Origin: Anaerolineae bacterium
GTDB taxonomy: Bacteria; Chloroflexota; Anaerolineae; DUEN01
Reading direction: 5' to 3'
Assembly: GCA_021159845.1 (NCBI GenBank)
Contig: JAGHDS010000063.1
Location: 1 to 12,801, forward strand
Length of the DNA stretch: 12,801 nucleotides
Below, piece by piece: positions 7,309 through 12,801 of this stretch. The number at the start of each line of letters is the position of its first letter. Within the stretch, counting starts at the first letter, position 1. The notes under the pieces were generated by a model. That model was not told the origin of the DNA. It saw only the letters and a list, made by a program, of their open reading frames with translations, and ran no database searches. The position numbers and the translations under genes were made by a program.

Positions 7309-8430
7309 ATGGACAAAAAGCAATCGGAGGCATTGCCCCCAGAGGTCAGTCTGCCCCGCCTACTCAGGCTACGCCAGGTATTGCAAGATCGGGGCCTGGA
7401 TGGCGCTTTCATCAGCCAACCGGAGAACCGTCGATACCTGAGCGGATTTACTGGATCCTCCGGTTGGCTGGTCATCTTGGAAAAAGAAGCCTGGCTGATA
7501 ACCGACTTCCGATACTGGGAACAAGCGCGGCAGGAAGCGCCCCACTTTGAGCTCGTGCGGCTGGTCGATCGAATGGATCAGCTCATGACGAAGCTTGCCG
7601 AGCGCTTGGGTGAGCGCCGCATTGGGTTCGAATCCACCCATATCACGGTGGACGAGCACCAGCGTTGGATGGCGGGAGATGGCCCTGTTACCTGGGTCCC
7701 CGAGAAGAATTTGGTGGAGCCGCTACGCGCTGTTAAGGATGAAGGTGAGATAGAGCGAATCCGTCGTGCTGCTGCTCTGACTGATGAGGCCTTGGCCTAT
7801 GGGCTATCCCAGGTGCACCCCGGGATGACCGAGGAGGATCTGGCCTGGGTAATGGAGCGCTACATGCGAGAGCATGGGGCGGAGGGCGTTGCCTTCGAAT
7901 TCATCATTGCGGGAGGGCCGAAGGGAGCGCTGCCCCATGCGCATCCTGGCCCGGACCCGCTGCCGACCGGCCAGCCCATCGTGATCGATATGGGAGCCTG
8001 CGTTGACGGTTACCGATCCGATATGACTCGCACCGTCTGTCTGGGCGAGCCAGAGGATCCGGACACCTTCTGGACTGTATACAACACGGTGCTCTCTGCC
8101 CAGGAGGCTGCCATTGCCCAGATCCGGCCAGGCATGAGCGGCTCCGAGGCGGATGCTTTGGCCCGAGACGTGATCGCACGCGCTGGTTATGGGGATGCGT
8201 TCGGGCATTCGCTGGGGCATGGCGTAGGATTGGCCATACACGAGGCGCCGCGGCTTGGTCGGTTATCCGAGGATCGGCTGGAACCCGGCATGGTGATCAC
8301 TGTGGAACCCGGGATTTATCTGCCCGAATGGGGCGGCGTCCGGATTGAGGATCTGGCAGTTGTCCGGGAGGATGGGTTGGAGATCTTATCCCACGCCTCT
8401 AAAGACCCCATCTTGTCCGGCGATTGGTAG
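7309..8430 (+). CDS. pepP: M24-family Xaa-Pro aminopeptidase-type peptidase
   Basis: Encodes 373 residues of a two-domain, metal-dependent aminopeptidase that removes N-terminal residues before proline. The N-terminal creatinase-like domain (about 14-140) contains RRYLSGFTGSSGWLVI and LITDFRYWEQA. The pita-bread catalytic domain (about 145-368) carries the full dinuclear metal site: D227 (VIDMGA), D238 (RSDMTRT), H304 (GHSLGHGVGL), E333 (TVEPGIY) and E347 (VRIEDL). H210 in LPHAHP matches the substrate-binding histidine. The frame is open from 7231, overlapping the previous gene, but AAGGA at 7298-7302, 6 bases before ATG 7309, and the family start favour 7309. It lies 37 bases after the recombinase homologue. 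Prolidase (pepQ) activity is possible, since sequence motifs alone do not separate the two. Confidence 0.93.
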   Translation: MDKKQSEALPPEVSLPRLLRLRQVLQDRGLDGAFISQPENRRYLSGFTGSSGWLVILEKEAWLITDFRYWEQARQEAPHFELVRLVDRMDQLMTKLAERLGERRIGFESTHITVDEHQRWMAGDGPVTWVPEKNLVEPLRAVKDEGEIERIRRAAALTDEALAYGLSQVHPGMTEEDLAWVMERYMREHGAEGVAFEFIIAGGPKGALPHAHPGPDPLPTGQPIVIDMGACVDGYRSDMTRTVCLGEPEDPDTFWTVYNTVLSAQEAAIAQIRPGMSGSEADALARDVIARAGYGDAFGHSLGHGVGLAIHEAPRLGRLSEDRLEPGMVITVEPGIYLPEWGGVRIEDLAVVREDGLEILSHASKDPILSGDW

Positions 8431-8467
8431 GGACTGCACGCGGCTTTGGGCGTGGAAAGGAGCGCAC

Positions 8468-9538
8468 ATGCATAGGTCCAGCTACCCTACTTTCGTGGTG
8501 ATCGCTGCTTTGATGGCGGGCTTGCTGATCGGTTGGTTGTTGATTGGCTGGTGGCTGTGGCCGGTGCAATGGACTGATGCGCTACCTGCTGACTTGGCCC
8601 CGGAACATCGGGACGTTTACGTGATCGGTGTTGCCTATATGTTCCAGTCCACTCACGACCTGGAGCGAGCACAGCAGGCCATAGCCGCGTTGGGCTCTAC
8701 GGAGCAACAGAGCCTGGCGTTGGCGATCGCGATGGCAGCATCGCCTGCGGACGCCCAGGCTGTACGTGAGCTTCGGCAAGCGCTGGCTCTTCCGGAGGTG
8801 TCGGCGTCAGCTGCCAGCGCGACGGAGGGTGTGGCCTGGCCGGGCTTGCTCCTGCGCTCGGCATTGATCGTGGTGCTCGTCGGGCTCGGGGGACTGGGAA
8901 GCCTCATCCTTTACAACCGGGTGAGGGAAGGCCGCGTGCCATCGCCCTCGCTACCCGTATTGCCGTCGTGGCGGCTGCCGCGTGTGCAGCTACCCCCGCC
9001 GCAGGCAAGGCACCTGGGCGATCGCCTATGGGCGTGGATCAGGGAGGCGTTGCCCACCGGGTGGAGGTGGAGAACTACGGCGTCGTCGGAGTCCACTGGG
9101 GCCCCGGGGCAAATCGGCGTCTTCACACCGACCTACCGCCAGGGGATCGTCGACTACGCTGAGTCCTACAATCTGTATATGCCGGACACCCACGAGTACC
9201 TGGGTGAATGCGGCCTGGGGGTACGGAAGTCTTTGGGCAAGCAGGATCCCAGGGCGATCGCCTTGGAGGTGTGGTTGTTTGATAAAAAAGATATCCTAAG
9301 CCGGGCGTGTGTTCTGCTCAGCCAACATGCCTACGAAGATCCGGCCATCTATGAGGAGCTCTCTCAGAACGACTTGGTTGCTCTGGCCCACCCGGGGGAG
9401 ACCTTCACAATCGAAAGCCAGTCCATGATCCTGACCGGTGAGGTACATGAGGTCACCTACGTCGATGACGAGGATCTCCCTCCTCAGTCGGTGTTTAAGA
9501 AAGTCGAGGTCAGCTTGGAAGTCCACCTCCGAGAGTAG
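8468..9538 (+). CDS. Unrecognised two-helix membrane protein
   Basis: Encodes a 356-residue protein I cannot assign to a named family. A hydrophobic segment at about 8-31 (FVVIAALMAGLLIGWLLIGW) looks like a membrane anchor. An Ala/Gln/Leu-rich helical region follows (about 40-120), then a second membrane segment at about 127-149 (LLLRSALIVVLVGLGGLGSL), a basic Pro-rich linker (150-205), and a C-terminal domain (about 216-356) that looks mainly beta-stranded, with YNLYMPDTHEYLGECGLGV, ALEVWLFDKKDILSRACVLL and a conserved-looking LPPQSVFKKVEVSLEVHL end. The positive linker suggests that both termini face the cytoplasm. AAAGGAG at 8456-8462, 5 bases before the ATG, supports the start over an open frame reaching back to 8345. 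It sits 37 bases behind pepP, last in the + strand series. Confidence 0.8.
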   Translation: MHRSSYPTFVVIAALMAGLLIGWLLIGWWLWPVQWTDALPADLAPEHRDVYVIGVAYMFQSTHDLERAQQAIAALGSTEQQSLALAIAMAASPADAQAVRELRQALALPEVSASAASATEGVAWPGLLLRSALIVVLVGLGGLGSLILYNRVREGRVPSPSLPVLPSWRLPRVQLPPPQARHLGDRLWAWIREALPTGWRWRTTASSESTGAPGQIGVFTPTYRQGIVDYAESYNLYMPDTHEYLGECGLGVRKSLGKQDPRAIALEVWLFDKKDILSRACVLLSQHAYEDPAIYEELSQNDLVALAHPGETFTIESQSMILTGEVHEVTYVDDEDLPPQSVFKKVEVSLEVHLRE

Positions 9539-9565
9539 TGTACTCCAGGAGTTTGGGGCAGCCCC

Positions 9566-10723
9566 TCAGGCGCTAGTCTCCGGGTCAAATAGCTTGCGGT
9601 GCTCATCTAAAGCGTAGCGGTCCGTCATCCCGGCGATGTAGTCACAGACGACGCGGTAGAGTCCCTCTGGCTCCTCTTCGATGCGAGCCCGTGTGTCGTC
9701 TGGCAGTTGAGCAGGCTCCTCGATATAGGCATAGAACAGATCGCTCAACAGCCGTCTGGCTTTTTGCGTCATGCGCATGACTCGGTAATGGTGGTAGAAG
9801 TGGGCCATAAGGAACTGGCGCAGTTCTCGGTTCTTCTCCTCCATCTCCGCCGAGAAGCCGACGATGTTATGGCCTAGGGCGCGTAACTCCTCGACGGATT
9901 GGATATCGTTCTCCTTCAGCCGCCGGGCTGTTTCCTCCAATGCCGCCGTCACCTCGATGCCGACCAGCCGCCGGATGGCCCGGTGCCGAAGCATCACGTC
10001 GATCGGGTGATCCAGGGGTTCTCCCAGTGAACGCATAACATCCTGCCAAAGGGCGAGTTGACGCACGTCCTCCGGCTTCAGCAGCCCCGAGCCCAGGCCA
10101 TCGTCCATATCCGATGTGCTGTAAGCGATCTCATCGGCGATGTTCGCGATCTGGCACTCCAGCGTCCCCGCTTTCTCGGGCTCATATCCGGTCGCGTCGG
10201 AGATGTCATAGTCGGTATCGTGCTTGACCAGTCCCTCCCGTACCTCAAAGGTCAGGTTGAGCCCCGGAAAGTCAGGGAATCGCCGTTCCAGCTTTTCTAC
10301 CAGACGCATGGTCTGACGCTGATGGTCAAAGCCACCGTGCCCTCTCATGCACTCGTTGAGGGTGGCCTCACCTGTGTGACCGAACGGCGGGTGCCCCAGG
10401 TCGTGAGCTAGACAGATGGCTTCCACCAGGTCCTCGTTAGCCCCCAGCGCGCGGGCCATCGTACGGCCGATCTGAGCTACCTCGATGGTATGGGTCAGCC
10501 GGGTGCGGTAGTGGTCTCCCTCGTAGTAGACGAATACCTGTGTTTTATAGGCTAAACGGCGGAAGGAAGTGGTATGGATGATACGATCGCGGTCCTTCTG
10601 GAAAGCGGTGCGATAGGGGTGTTCATCCTCTGGGATCACGCGGCCTCGGGAATCGCCGCTCTTCATAGCGTAGGGCGCCAATACCTGGCGCTCGCGTTCC
10701 TCTAGAAGTTTCCGGGAAAGCAT
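9566..10723 (-). CDS. dgt: dGTPase-family dNTP triphosphohydrolase (HD domain)
   Basis: Encodes a 385-residue HD-superfamily hydrolase of the Dgt family, which cleaves dNTPs, classically dGTP, to deoxynucleoside and triphosphate. The N-terminal region has EDEHPYRTAFQKDRDRIIH (32-50) and FRRLAYKTQVF, both typical. The metal site is H78 (RLTHTIEVAQI), H107 and D108 (LAHDLGHPPFGHTGE) and D197 (NIADEIAYSTSDMDDGL). The length fits the shorter dGTPase-like proteins rather than the 505-residue E. coli enzyme, and its substrate range may be broader. GGGAGG 5 bases before the ATG supports the start. It is the last gene of the minus-strand group, 40 bases after the unknown 132-residue gene, and converges with the membrane-protein gene, leaving only 27 bases between their stops. 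Confidence 0.93.
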   Translation of the reverse strand: MLSRKLLEERERQVLAPYAMKSGDSRGRVIPEDEHPYRTAFQKDRDRIIHTTSFRRLAYKTQVFVYYEGDHYRTRLTHTIEVAQIGRTMARALGANEDLVEAICLAHDLGHPPFGHTGEATLNECMRGHGGFDHQRQTMRLVEKLERRFPDFPGLNLTFEVREGLVKHDTDYDISDATGYEPEKAGTLECQIANIADEIAYSTSDMDDGLGSGLLKPEDVRQLALWQDVMRSLGEPLDHPIDVMLRHRAIRRLVGIEVTAALEETARRLKENDIQSVEELRALGHNIVGFSAEMEEKNRELRQFLMAHFYHHYRVMRMTQKARRLLSDLFYAYIEEPAQLPDDTRARIEEEPEGLYRVVCDYIAGMTDRYALDEHRKLFDPETSA

Positions 10724-10737
10724 CGTCGCCTCCCTTT

Positions 10738-10761
10738 CCAGGCATATGTCCTGGTGCCTGG
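10738..10761 (-). repeat. Intercistronic hairpin just upstream of dgt
   Basis: A perfect 7-base inverted repeat, CCAGGCA (10738-10744) and TGCCTGG (10755-10761), with a 10-base loop. On the minus-strand transcript it fills most of the gap between the unknown gene and dgt and ends just before the dgt ribosome binding site (GGGAGG at 10729-10734). It has no T-run, so it is not an intrinsic terminator. It may tune stability or translation of the dgt message. Confidence 0.5.
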
Positions 10762-10763
10762 CC

Positions 10764-11162
10764 TTACTCGTCGAGCAGGCCGTAGTCCTTCAGACGCTCC
10801 ATCTGTTCTTCTAACGTGTCAAAAGGTGTGAGGTCGACCTCCTCAAACTCCTCGGGGGAGGTGTTGGTTTGGATCAGAATGGCGTCGATGATCTGCTCTA
10901 ACGTCTCGGGAGGAATCTCCGGCACGCGCAGTATATTCGATCGCTCTATCTTCCCCTCGGAGGAGACGCTGATCGTGTAGCTGATGATACTCAGCTTCCC
11001 ATCTGTCCGCTGTTTCGCCAGCACGCGATGCTCAAACTGGAGACTTCGTCCCCAAGCGGGACGGAAAAAATAGAGCCGGTATAGTCTCTCTCCCTCTTCC
11101 AGATGCAGCAGCGCGTCTGGGCCTGTCAAGTCCAGCAACACGCCTCGACCCCGGTGGCTCAC
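10764..11162 (-). CDS. Unrecognised 132-residue protein between phosphatase and dGTPase
   Basis: Encodes 132 residues I cannot place in a family. The first 80 or so look like alternating strands (GVLLDLTGPDALLHLEEGERLY, SLQFEHRVLAK, KLSIISYTISVSSEGKIE), followed by an acidic helical tail with EIPPETLEQIIDAILIQT and EEQMERLKDYGLLDE. There is no signal peptide or membrane segment and there are no cysteines, so it is probably cytoplasmic. The start is GTG, fixed by GGAGGT at 11169-11174 with a 6-base spacer. The GTG overlaps the TGA of the PHP gene by 4 bases (GTGA), so the two are probably translationally coupled. The overlap suggests a role linked to the phosphatase or to dgt downstream, but nothing in the sequence defines that role. 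Confidence 0.8.
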   Translation of the reverse strand: MSHRGRGVLLDLTGPDALLHLEEGERLYRLYFFRPAWGRSLQFEHRVLAKQRTDGKLSIISYTISVSSEGKIERSNILRVPEIPPETLEQIIDAILIQTNTSPEEFEEVDLTPFDTLEEQMERLKDYGLLDE

Positions 11163-12040
11163 GAGGCTACCTCCGAGAGCGCGGTCTCGCCCATTGGCAA
11201 CGGACAGAATTGCGGCTGGCGCTTCCAGAAGCAGGCGATCTCGTCGAATCCGGCCGCGCGAGCATACTCCATCGCCACATCCAGCCCGCGGCCAAGCTGC
11301 CCATAGTCGTGGCTATCGGAGCCTATCGTGATGACGCGGCCACCAAGCTCACGGTATCGACGTAGTATCCCCAGTTGGGGGAACGGTTCGTGCGCTGGGT
11401 TGAACAACCCCGATGTGTTGACCTCGATCGCCGTGCCCGTGGCGATGGCAGCTTCCAGCACTGCGTCGATCTCCTCTGCGAAAGCAGCGGCATCAAACGG
11501 GCCATAAAAGAGAGCCCCATAACGCTTAACCAAATCCAGGTGTGCGATAGCATCGAAGAGACCCGTGTCGGCAGCGCGCTGCAACTCCTCAAAGTAGGGG
11601 AGATAGGCCTCCCGCATCGTCCGGGTACGAGACCAGGCCGCCATCGACCGCCGATCGGGGACCATCACCCAGTCATTGCCATGATCCACGATGTGAACCG
11701 AGCCCAGGACGAAATCGAACGGCCAACGATCTAACCAGGTGACGATCTCCTCCTCGCGGCTGGACTGATAACAGACCTCGATCCCAGCTCCTATGAGGAG
11801 CTGATCGCCAAAGCGCTCGCGCGCCGTTTCGATATCTCGAAAGTACGATTCCGGGTCGAAATAGTTATATCCCTCATCGCGAGGGTCCAAGTCCAGGTGA
11901 TCGGTGAAGCAGATATAGGCCAGTCCCAGATCTATCGCCTTTTGGCAGATTTCGTCTACTGTGGACCGGGCATCGCATGAGTGGACGGAGTGGATATGAC
12001 TATCCACCAGGGGAAATGGCATCCCCGAAGGTATCCTCAT
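11159..12040 (-). CDS. PHP-domain phosphatase, histidinol-phosphatase-like
   Basis: Encodes 293 residues of the PHP metal-dependent phosphoesterase fold, closest by eye to HisK/HisJ-type histidinol phosphatases. The metal-binding motifs are complete: DSHIHS (13-18), FTDH (45-48), GIEV (86-89), GSVH (113-116), HLDL (168-171) and GSDSH (240-244). Three in-frame ATGs are possible (12070, 12040, 12022). I chose 12040 because it overlaps the stop of a 25-codon leader ORF as ATGA; 12070 has no ribosome binding site. The stop overlaps the next gene as GTGA. No histidine-synthesis gene is nearby, so the substrate may be another phosphate ester; the histidinol-phosphate call comes from family resemblance only. 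Confidence 0.88.
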   Translation of the reverse strand: MRIPSGMPFPLVDSHIHSVHSCDARSTVDEICQKAIDLGLAYICFTDHLDLDPRDEGYNYFDPESYFRDIETARERFGDQLLIGAGIEVCYQSSREEEIVTWLDRWPFDFVLGSVHIVDHGNDWVMVPDRRSMAAWSRTRTMREAYLPYFEELQRAADTGLFDAIAHLDLVKRYGALFYGPFDAAAFAEEIDAVLEAAIATGTAIEVNTSGLFNPAHEPFPQLGILRRYRELGGRVITIGSDSHDYGQLGRGLDVAMEYARAAGFDEIACFWKRQPQFCPLPMGETALSEVAS

Positions 12041-12114
12041 AATGGATTCAGCTCGCTTGGTTCTCCCCATAGTCTAGCATCGCCGTTGTTATCTAAGATA
12101 ACGGCCGCTTGCAC
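12037..12114 (-). CDS. Candidate 25-residue leader ORF upstream of the PHP gene
   Basis: A small ORF starting at GTG 12114 and ending with TGA at 12037-12039. It encodes a 25-residue peptide beginning MQAAVILDNNGDARLWG, not recognised. Support: AAGGAG at 12121-12126 lies exactly 6 bases before the GTG, a promoter lies about 25 bases upstream of that, and the stop overlaps the PHP ATG as ATGA, matching the GTGA coupling at the other end of that gene. The start codon lies in the loop of a GCCGCT/AGCGGC hairpin (12104-12121). It could be a translated leader that couples or gates phosphatase translation. No run of a single amino-acid codon suggests classic attenuation. Whether it is translated is unproven. 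Confidence 0.45.
   Translation of the reverse strand: MQAAVILDNNGDARLWGEPSELNPL
12088..12102. promoter_or_regulatory. Perfect 15-base palindrome, operator-like
   Basis: GTTATCT-A-AGATAAC is a perfect 7+7 inverted repeat around one base. On the minus strand it extends to a GCCGTT/AACGGC pairing with a 3-base bulge, so the RNA could also fold. It lies about 35-40 bases downstream of the predicted transcription start of the PHP operon, inside the leader ORF. It could be a repressor binding site or a leader hairpin. Confidence 0.45.
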
Positions 12115-12138
12115 GAGCGGCTCCTTTTTAGCGGGCTG

Positions 12139-12167
12139 AGTCTACCACGCCAGGAAGGGCCGGTCAA
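12139..12167 (-). promoter_or_regulatory. Sigma-70-type promoter of the PHP operon
   Basis: On the minus strand TTGACC (12162-12167) is followed after exactly 17 bases by TAGACT (12139-12144). The -35 matches the consensus at five of six positions and the -10 at four of six. Transcription would start near 12132, just before the AAGGAG of the leader ORF. It lies between the terminator of the right-hand gene and the PHP gene, where a promoter is expected. Confidence 0.65.
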
Positions 12168-12232
12168 GTACCCGTAGGGCATGCCTATTGAGGTCTTTCC
12201 AAGGGGGACAGTTCCTCACGCTCTTGCAAGTT

Positions 12233-12272
12233 AAAAATGCCGAGGGATTCGATTGGAATATCCTCGGCATTT
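12233..12272 (-). terminator. Intrinsic terminator of the Thr/Pro-rich gene
   Basis: An 11-base perfect stem, AAATGCCGAGG (12235-12245) and CCTCGGCATTT (12262-12272), with a 16-base loop that can add a short inner stem (ATTC/GAAT). Read on the minus strand, the stem ends in TTTTT (complement of 12233-12237). It lies about 50 bases past the stop codon at 12320 of the right-edge gene, so it fits that gene; the + strand T-run is only three bases. Confidence 0.85.
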
Positions 12273-12319
12273 GGGTGCAGGTTGTCAGGACAAACGGGAG
12301 GCGGTTCCCATACTCGATA

Positions 12320-12801
12320 TCATTGCCCGGTTGATGGCGTTGGTGTGGGGAGTAAGCGCCTCGGTGGTGGTGCTGCCGTGGGGGCTGAGGGCTTCTGGGA
12401 GGGAGCTCTCGGCGTTGGTGTTGGAGCTGGCGCGACAGTACGAACCGGTTGAGGCGTCGGGGGAACAGGCGTCGATGTGAACGTGGGTGCGGCGTTGGCC
12501 CCCGCCGCGGCAGTGGCTGTCGGCAATGACCGGTGAGGAGTCACTGCCCCTGGTGTGGCAGAGTTCGCTTGCGTTGGTGTCGGCTGCACGATAGGTGTGG
12601 AAGCCCGCGGGGGGACGGTAGGCGTCCTAATCGGGAGCACCCGGGTTGTCGGTCCGGCGGCGGGAGACGGCACGGGAGTCGACGTAGGTGCTATTCGAAC
12701 CCGCGTAGGCGTTGGGAGTGCTCGCCGAGTTGATGGTGTCGTCGGTGTGGGTACCACCGGCAAGCGGGGAGTATGCGTTCGTCCCCTTCTCGGTCGATAG
12801 C
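12320..12801 (-). CDS. Thr/Pro-rich C-terminal part of a protein running off the window
   Basis: Partial gene. The minus-strand frame is open from the right edge to a TGA at 12320-12322, about 159 residues, with its start outside the window. Composition is extreme: repeated PTPT, TPVP and TPTP units, many Pro, Thr, Ala and Arg, few acidic residues, ending RRLLPTPTPSTGQ. Such tails are usually unstructured stalks or linkers of secreted or surface proteins, often O-glycosylated, and are frequent in Chloroflexota, but no anchor or domain is visible here. The terminator at 12233-12272 and the coherent Pro/Thr pattern support this strand; the + strand frames are the Gly/Val-rich complement. Function unknown. 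Confidence 0.65.
   Translation of the reverse strand, partial: YRPRRGRTHTPRLPVVPTPTTPSTRRALPTPTRVRIAPTSTPVPSPAAGPTTRVLPIRTPTVPPRASTPIVQPTPTQANSATPGAVTPHRSLPTATAAAGANAAPTFTSTPVPPTPQPVRTVAPAPTPTPRAPSQKPSAPTAAPPPRRLLPTPTPSTGQ

Noticed and set aside
9539..9565. GGGG-CAG-CCCC hairpin between the convergent genes as a bidirectional terminator
   Set aside because: Only a 4-base stem with a 3-base loop and no T-run on either side; too weak to call.
12104..12129. Apparent + strand terminator: GCCGCT/AGCGGC stem followed by CCTTTTT
   Set aside because: No + strand gene lies upstream. The T-run is the complement of the AAAAAGGAG ribosome site of the minus-strand leader, which explains it better.
12555..12800. 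Gly/Val-rich + strand ORF at the right edge
   Set aside because: It is the complement of the Thr/Pro-rich frame; the terminator and operon direction support the minus strand.

Overview
The window looks like housekeeping chromosome from a moderately GC-rich, Gram-positive-style or deep-branching bacterium. My best guess is Chloroflexota. The reasons are the gene set (rpsP, a KH-domain khpA, rimM, dprA, a GDP-mannose pyrophosphorylase, a topA with an extra N-terminal zinc ribbon, a Xer-like gene and pepP), strong GGAGG-type ribosome binding sites, and a Thr/Pro-rich protein tail at the right edge. This assignment is inference from gene content, not a database match. I see no CRISPR array, tRNA, rRNA or insertion sequence.

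Layout, left to right. (1) 1-653 (+): rpsP and khpA, a ribosome-biogenesis pair. (2) 654-966: a 313-base gap holding a strong hairpin plus T-run (834-873), with upstream bases able to form a competing stem; it may be an attenuator or simply the rpsP-khpA terminator. (3) 967-1497 (+): rimM. trmD and rplS, its usual partners, do not follow it here. (4) 1559-1587: a good promoter, then a closely spaced + strand series: dprA, a mannose-1-phosphate guanylyltransferase, topA, a tyrosine-recombinase homologue, an M24 (Xaa-Pro-type) peptidase and an unrecognised two-helix membrane protein (1641-9538). (5) 9566-12132 (-), convergent with the previous block: a promoter, a 25-codon leader ORF, a PHP-family phosphatase, an unknown 132-residue protein and a dGTPase-family HD hydrolase, joined by 4-base overlaps or short gaps. 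(6) 12233-12801 (-): the 3' end of a Thr/Pro-rich gene that runs off the window, followed by a clear intrinsic terminator.

Most genes are ordinary core functions: ribosome maturation, DNA uptake and processing, DNA topology, nucleotide pools and peptide turnover. The best candidates for something undescribed are three. First, the Xer/integrase-family protein at 6384-7271 keeps the fold and the first catalytic arginine but has lost the other conserved catalytic residues, including the tyrosine, while its reading frame stays intact. Second, the leader of the PHP operon places the start codon of a tiny ORF in a hairpin loop, contains a perfect 15-base palindrome, and ends in an ATGA overlap with the phosphatase gene. 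Third, topoisomerase I carries a fused N-terminal CxxC...CxxC zinc ribbon.
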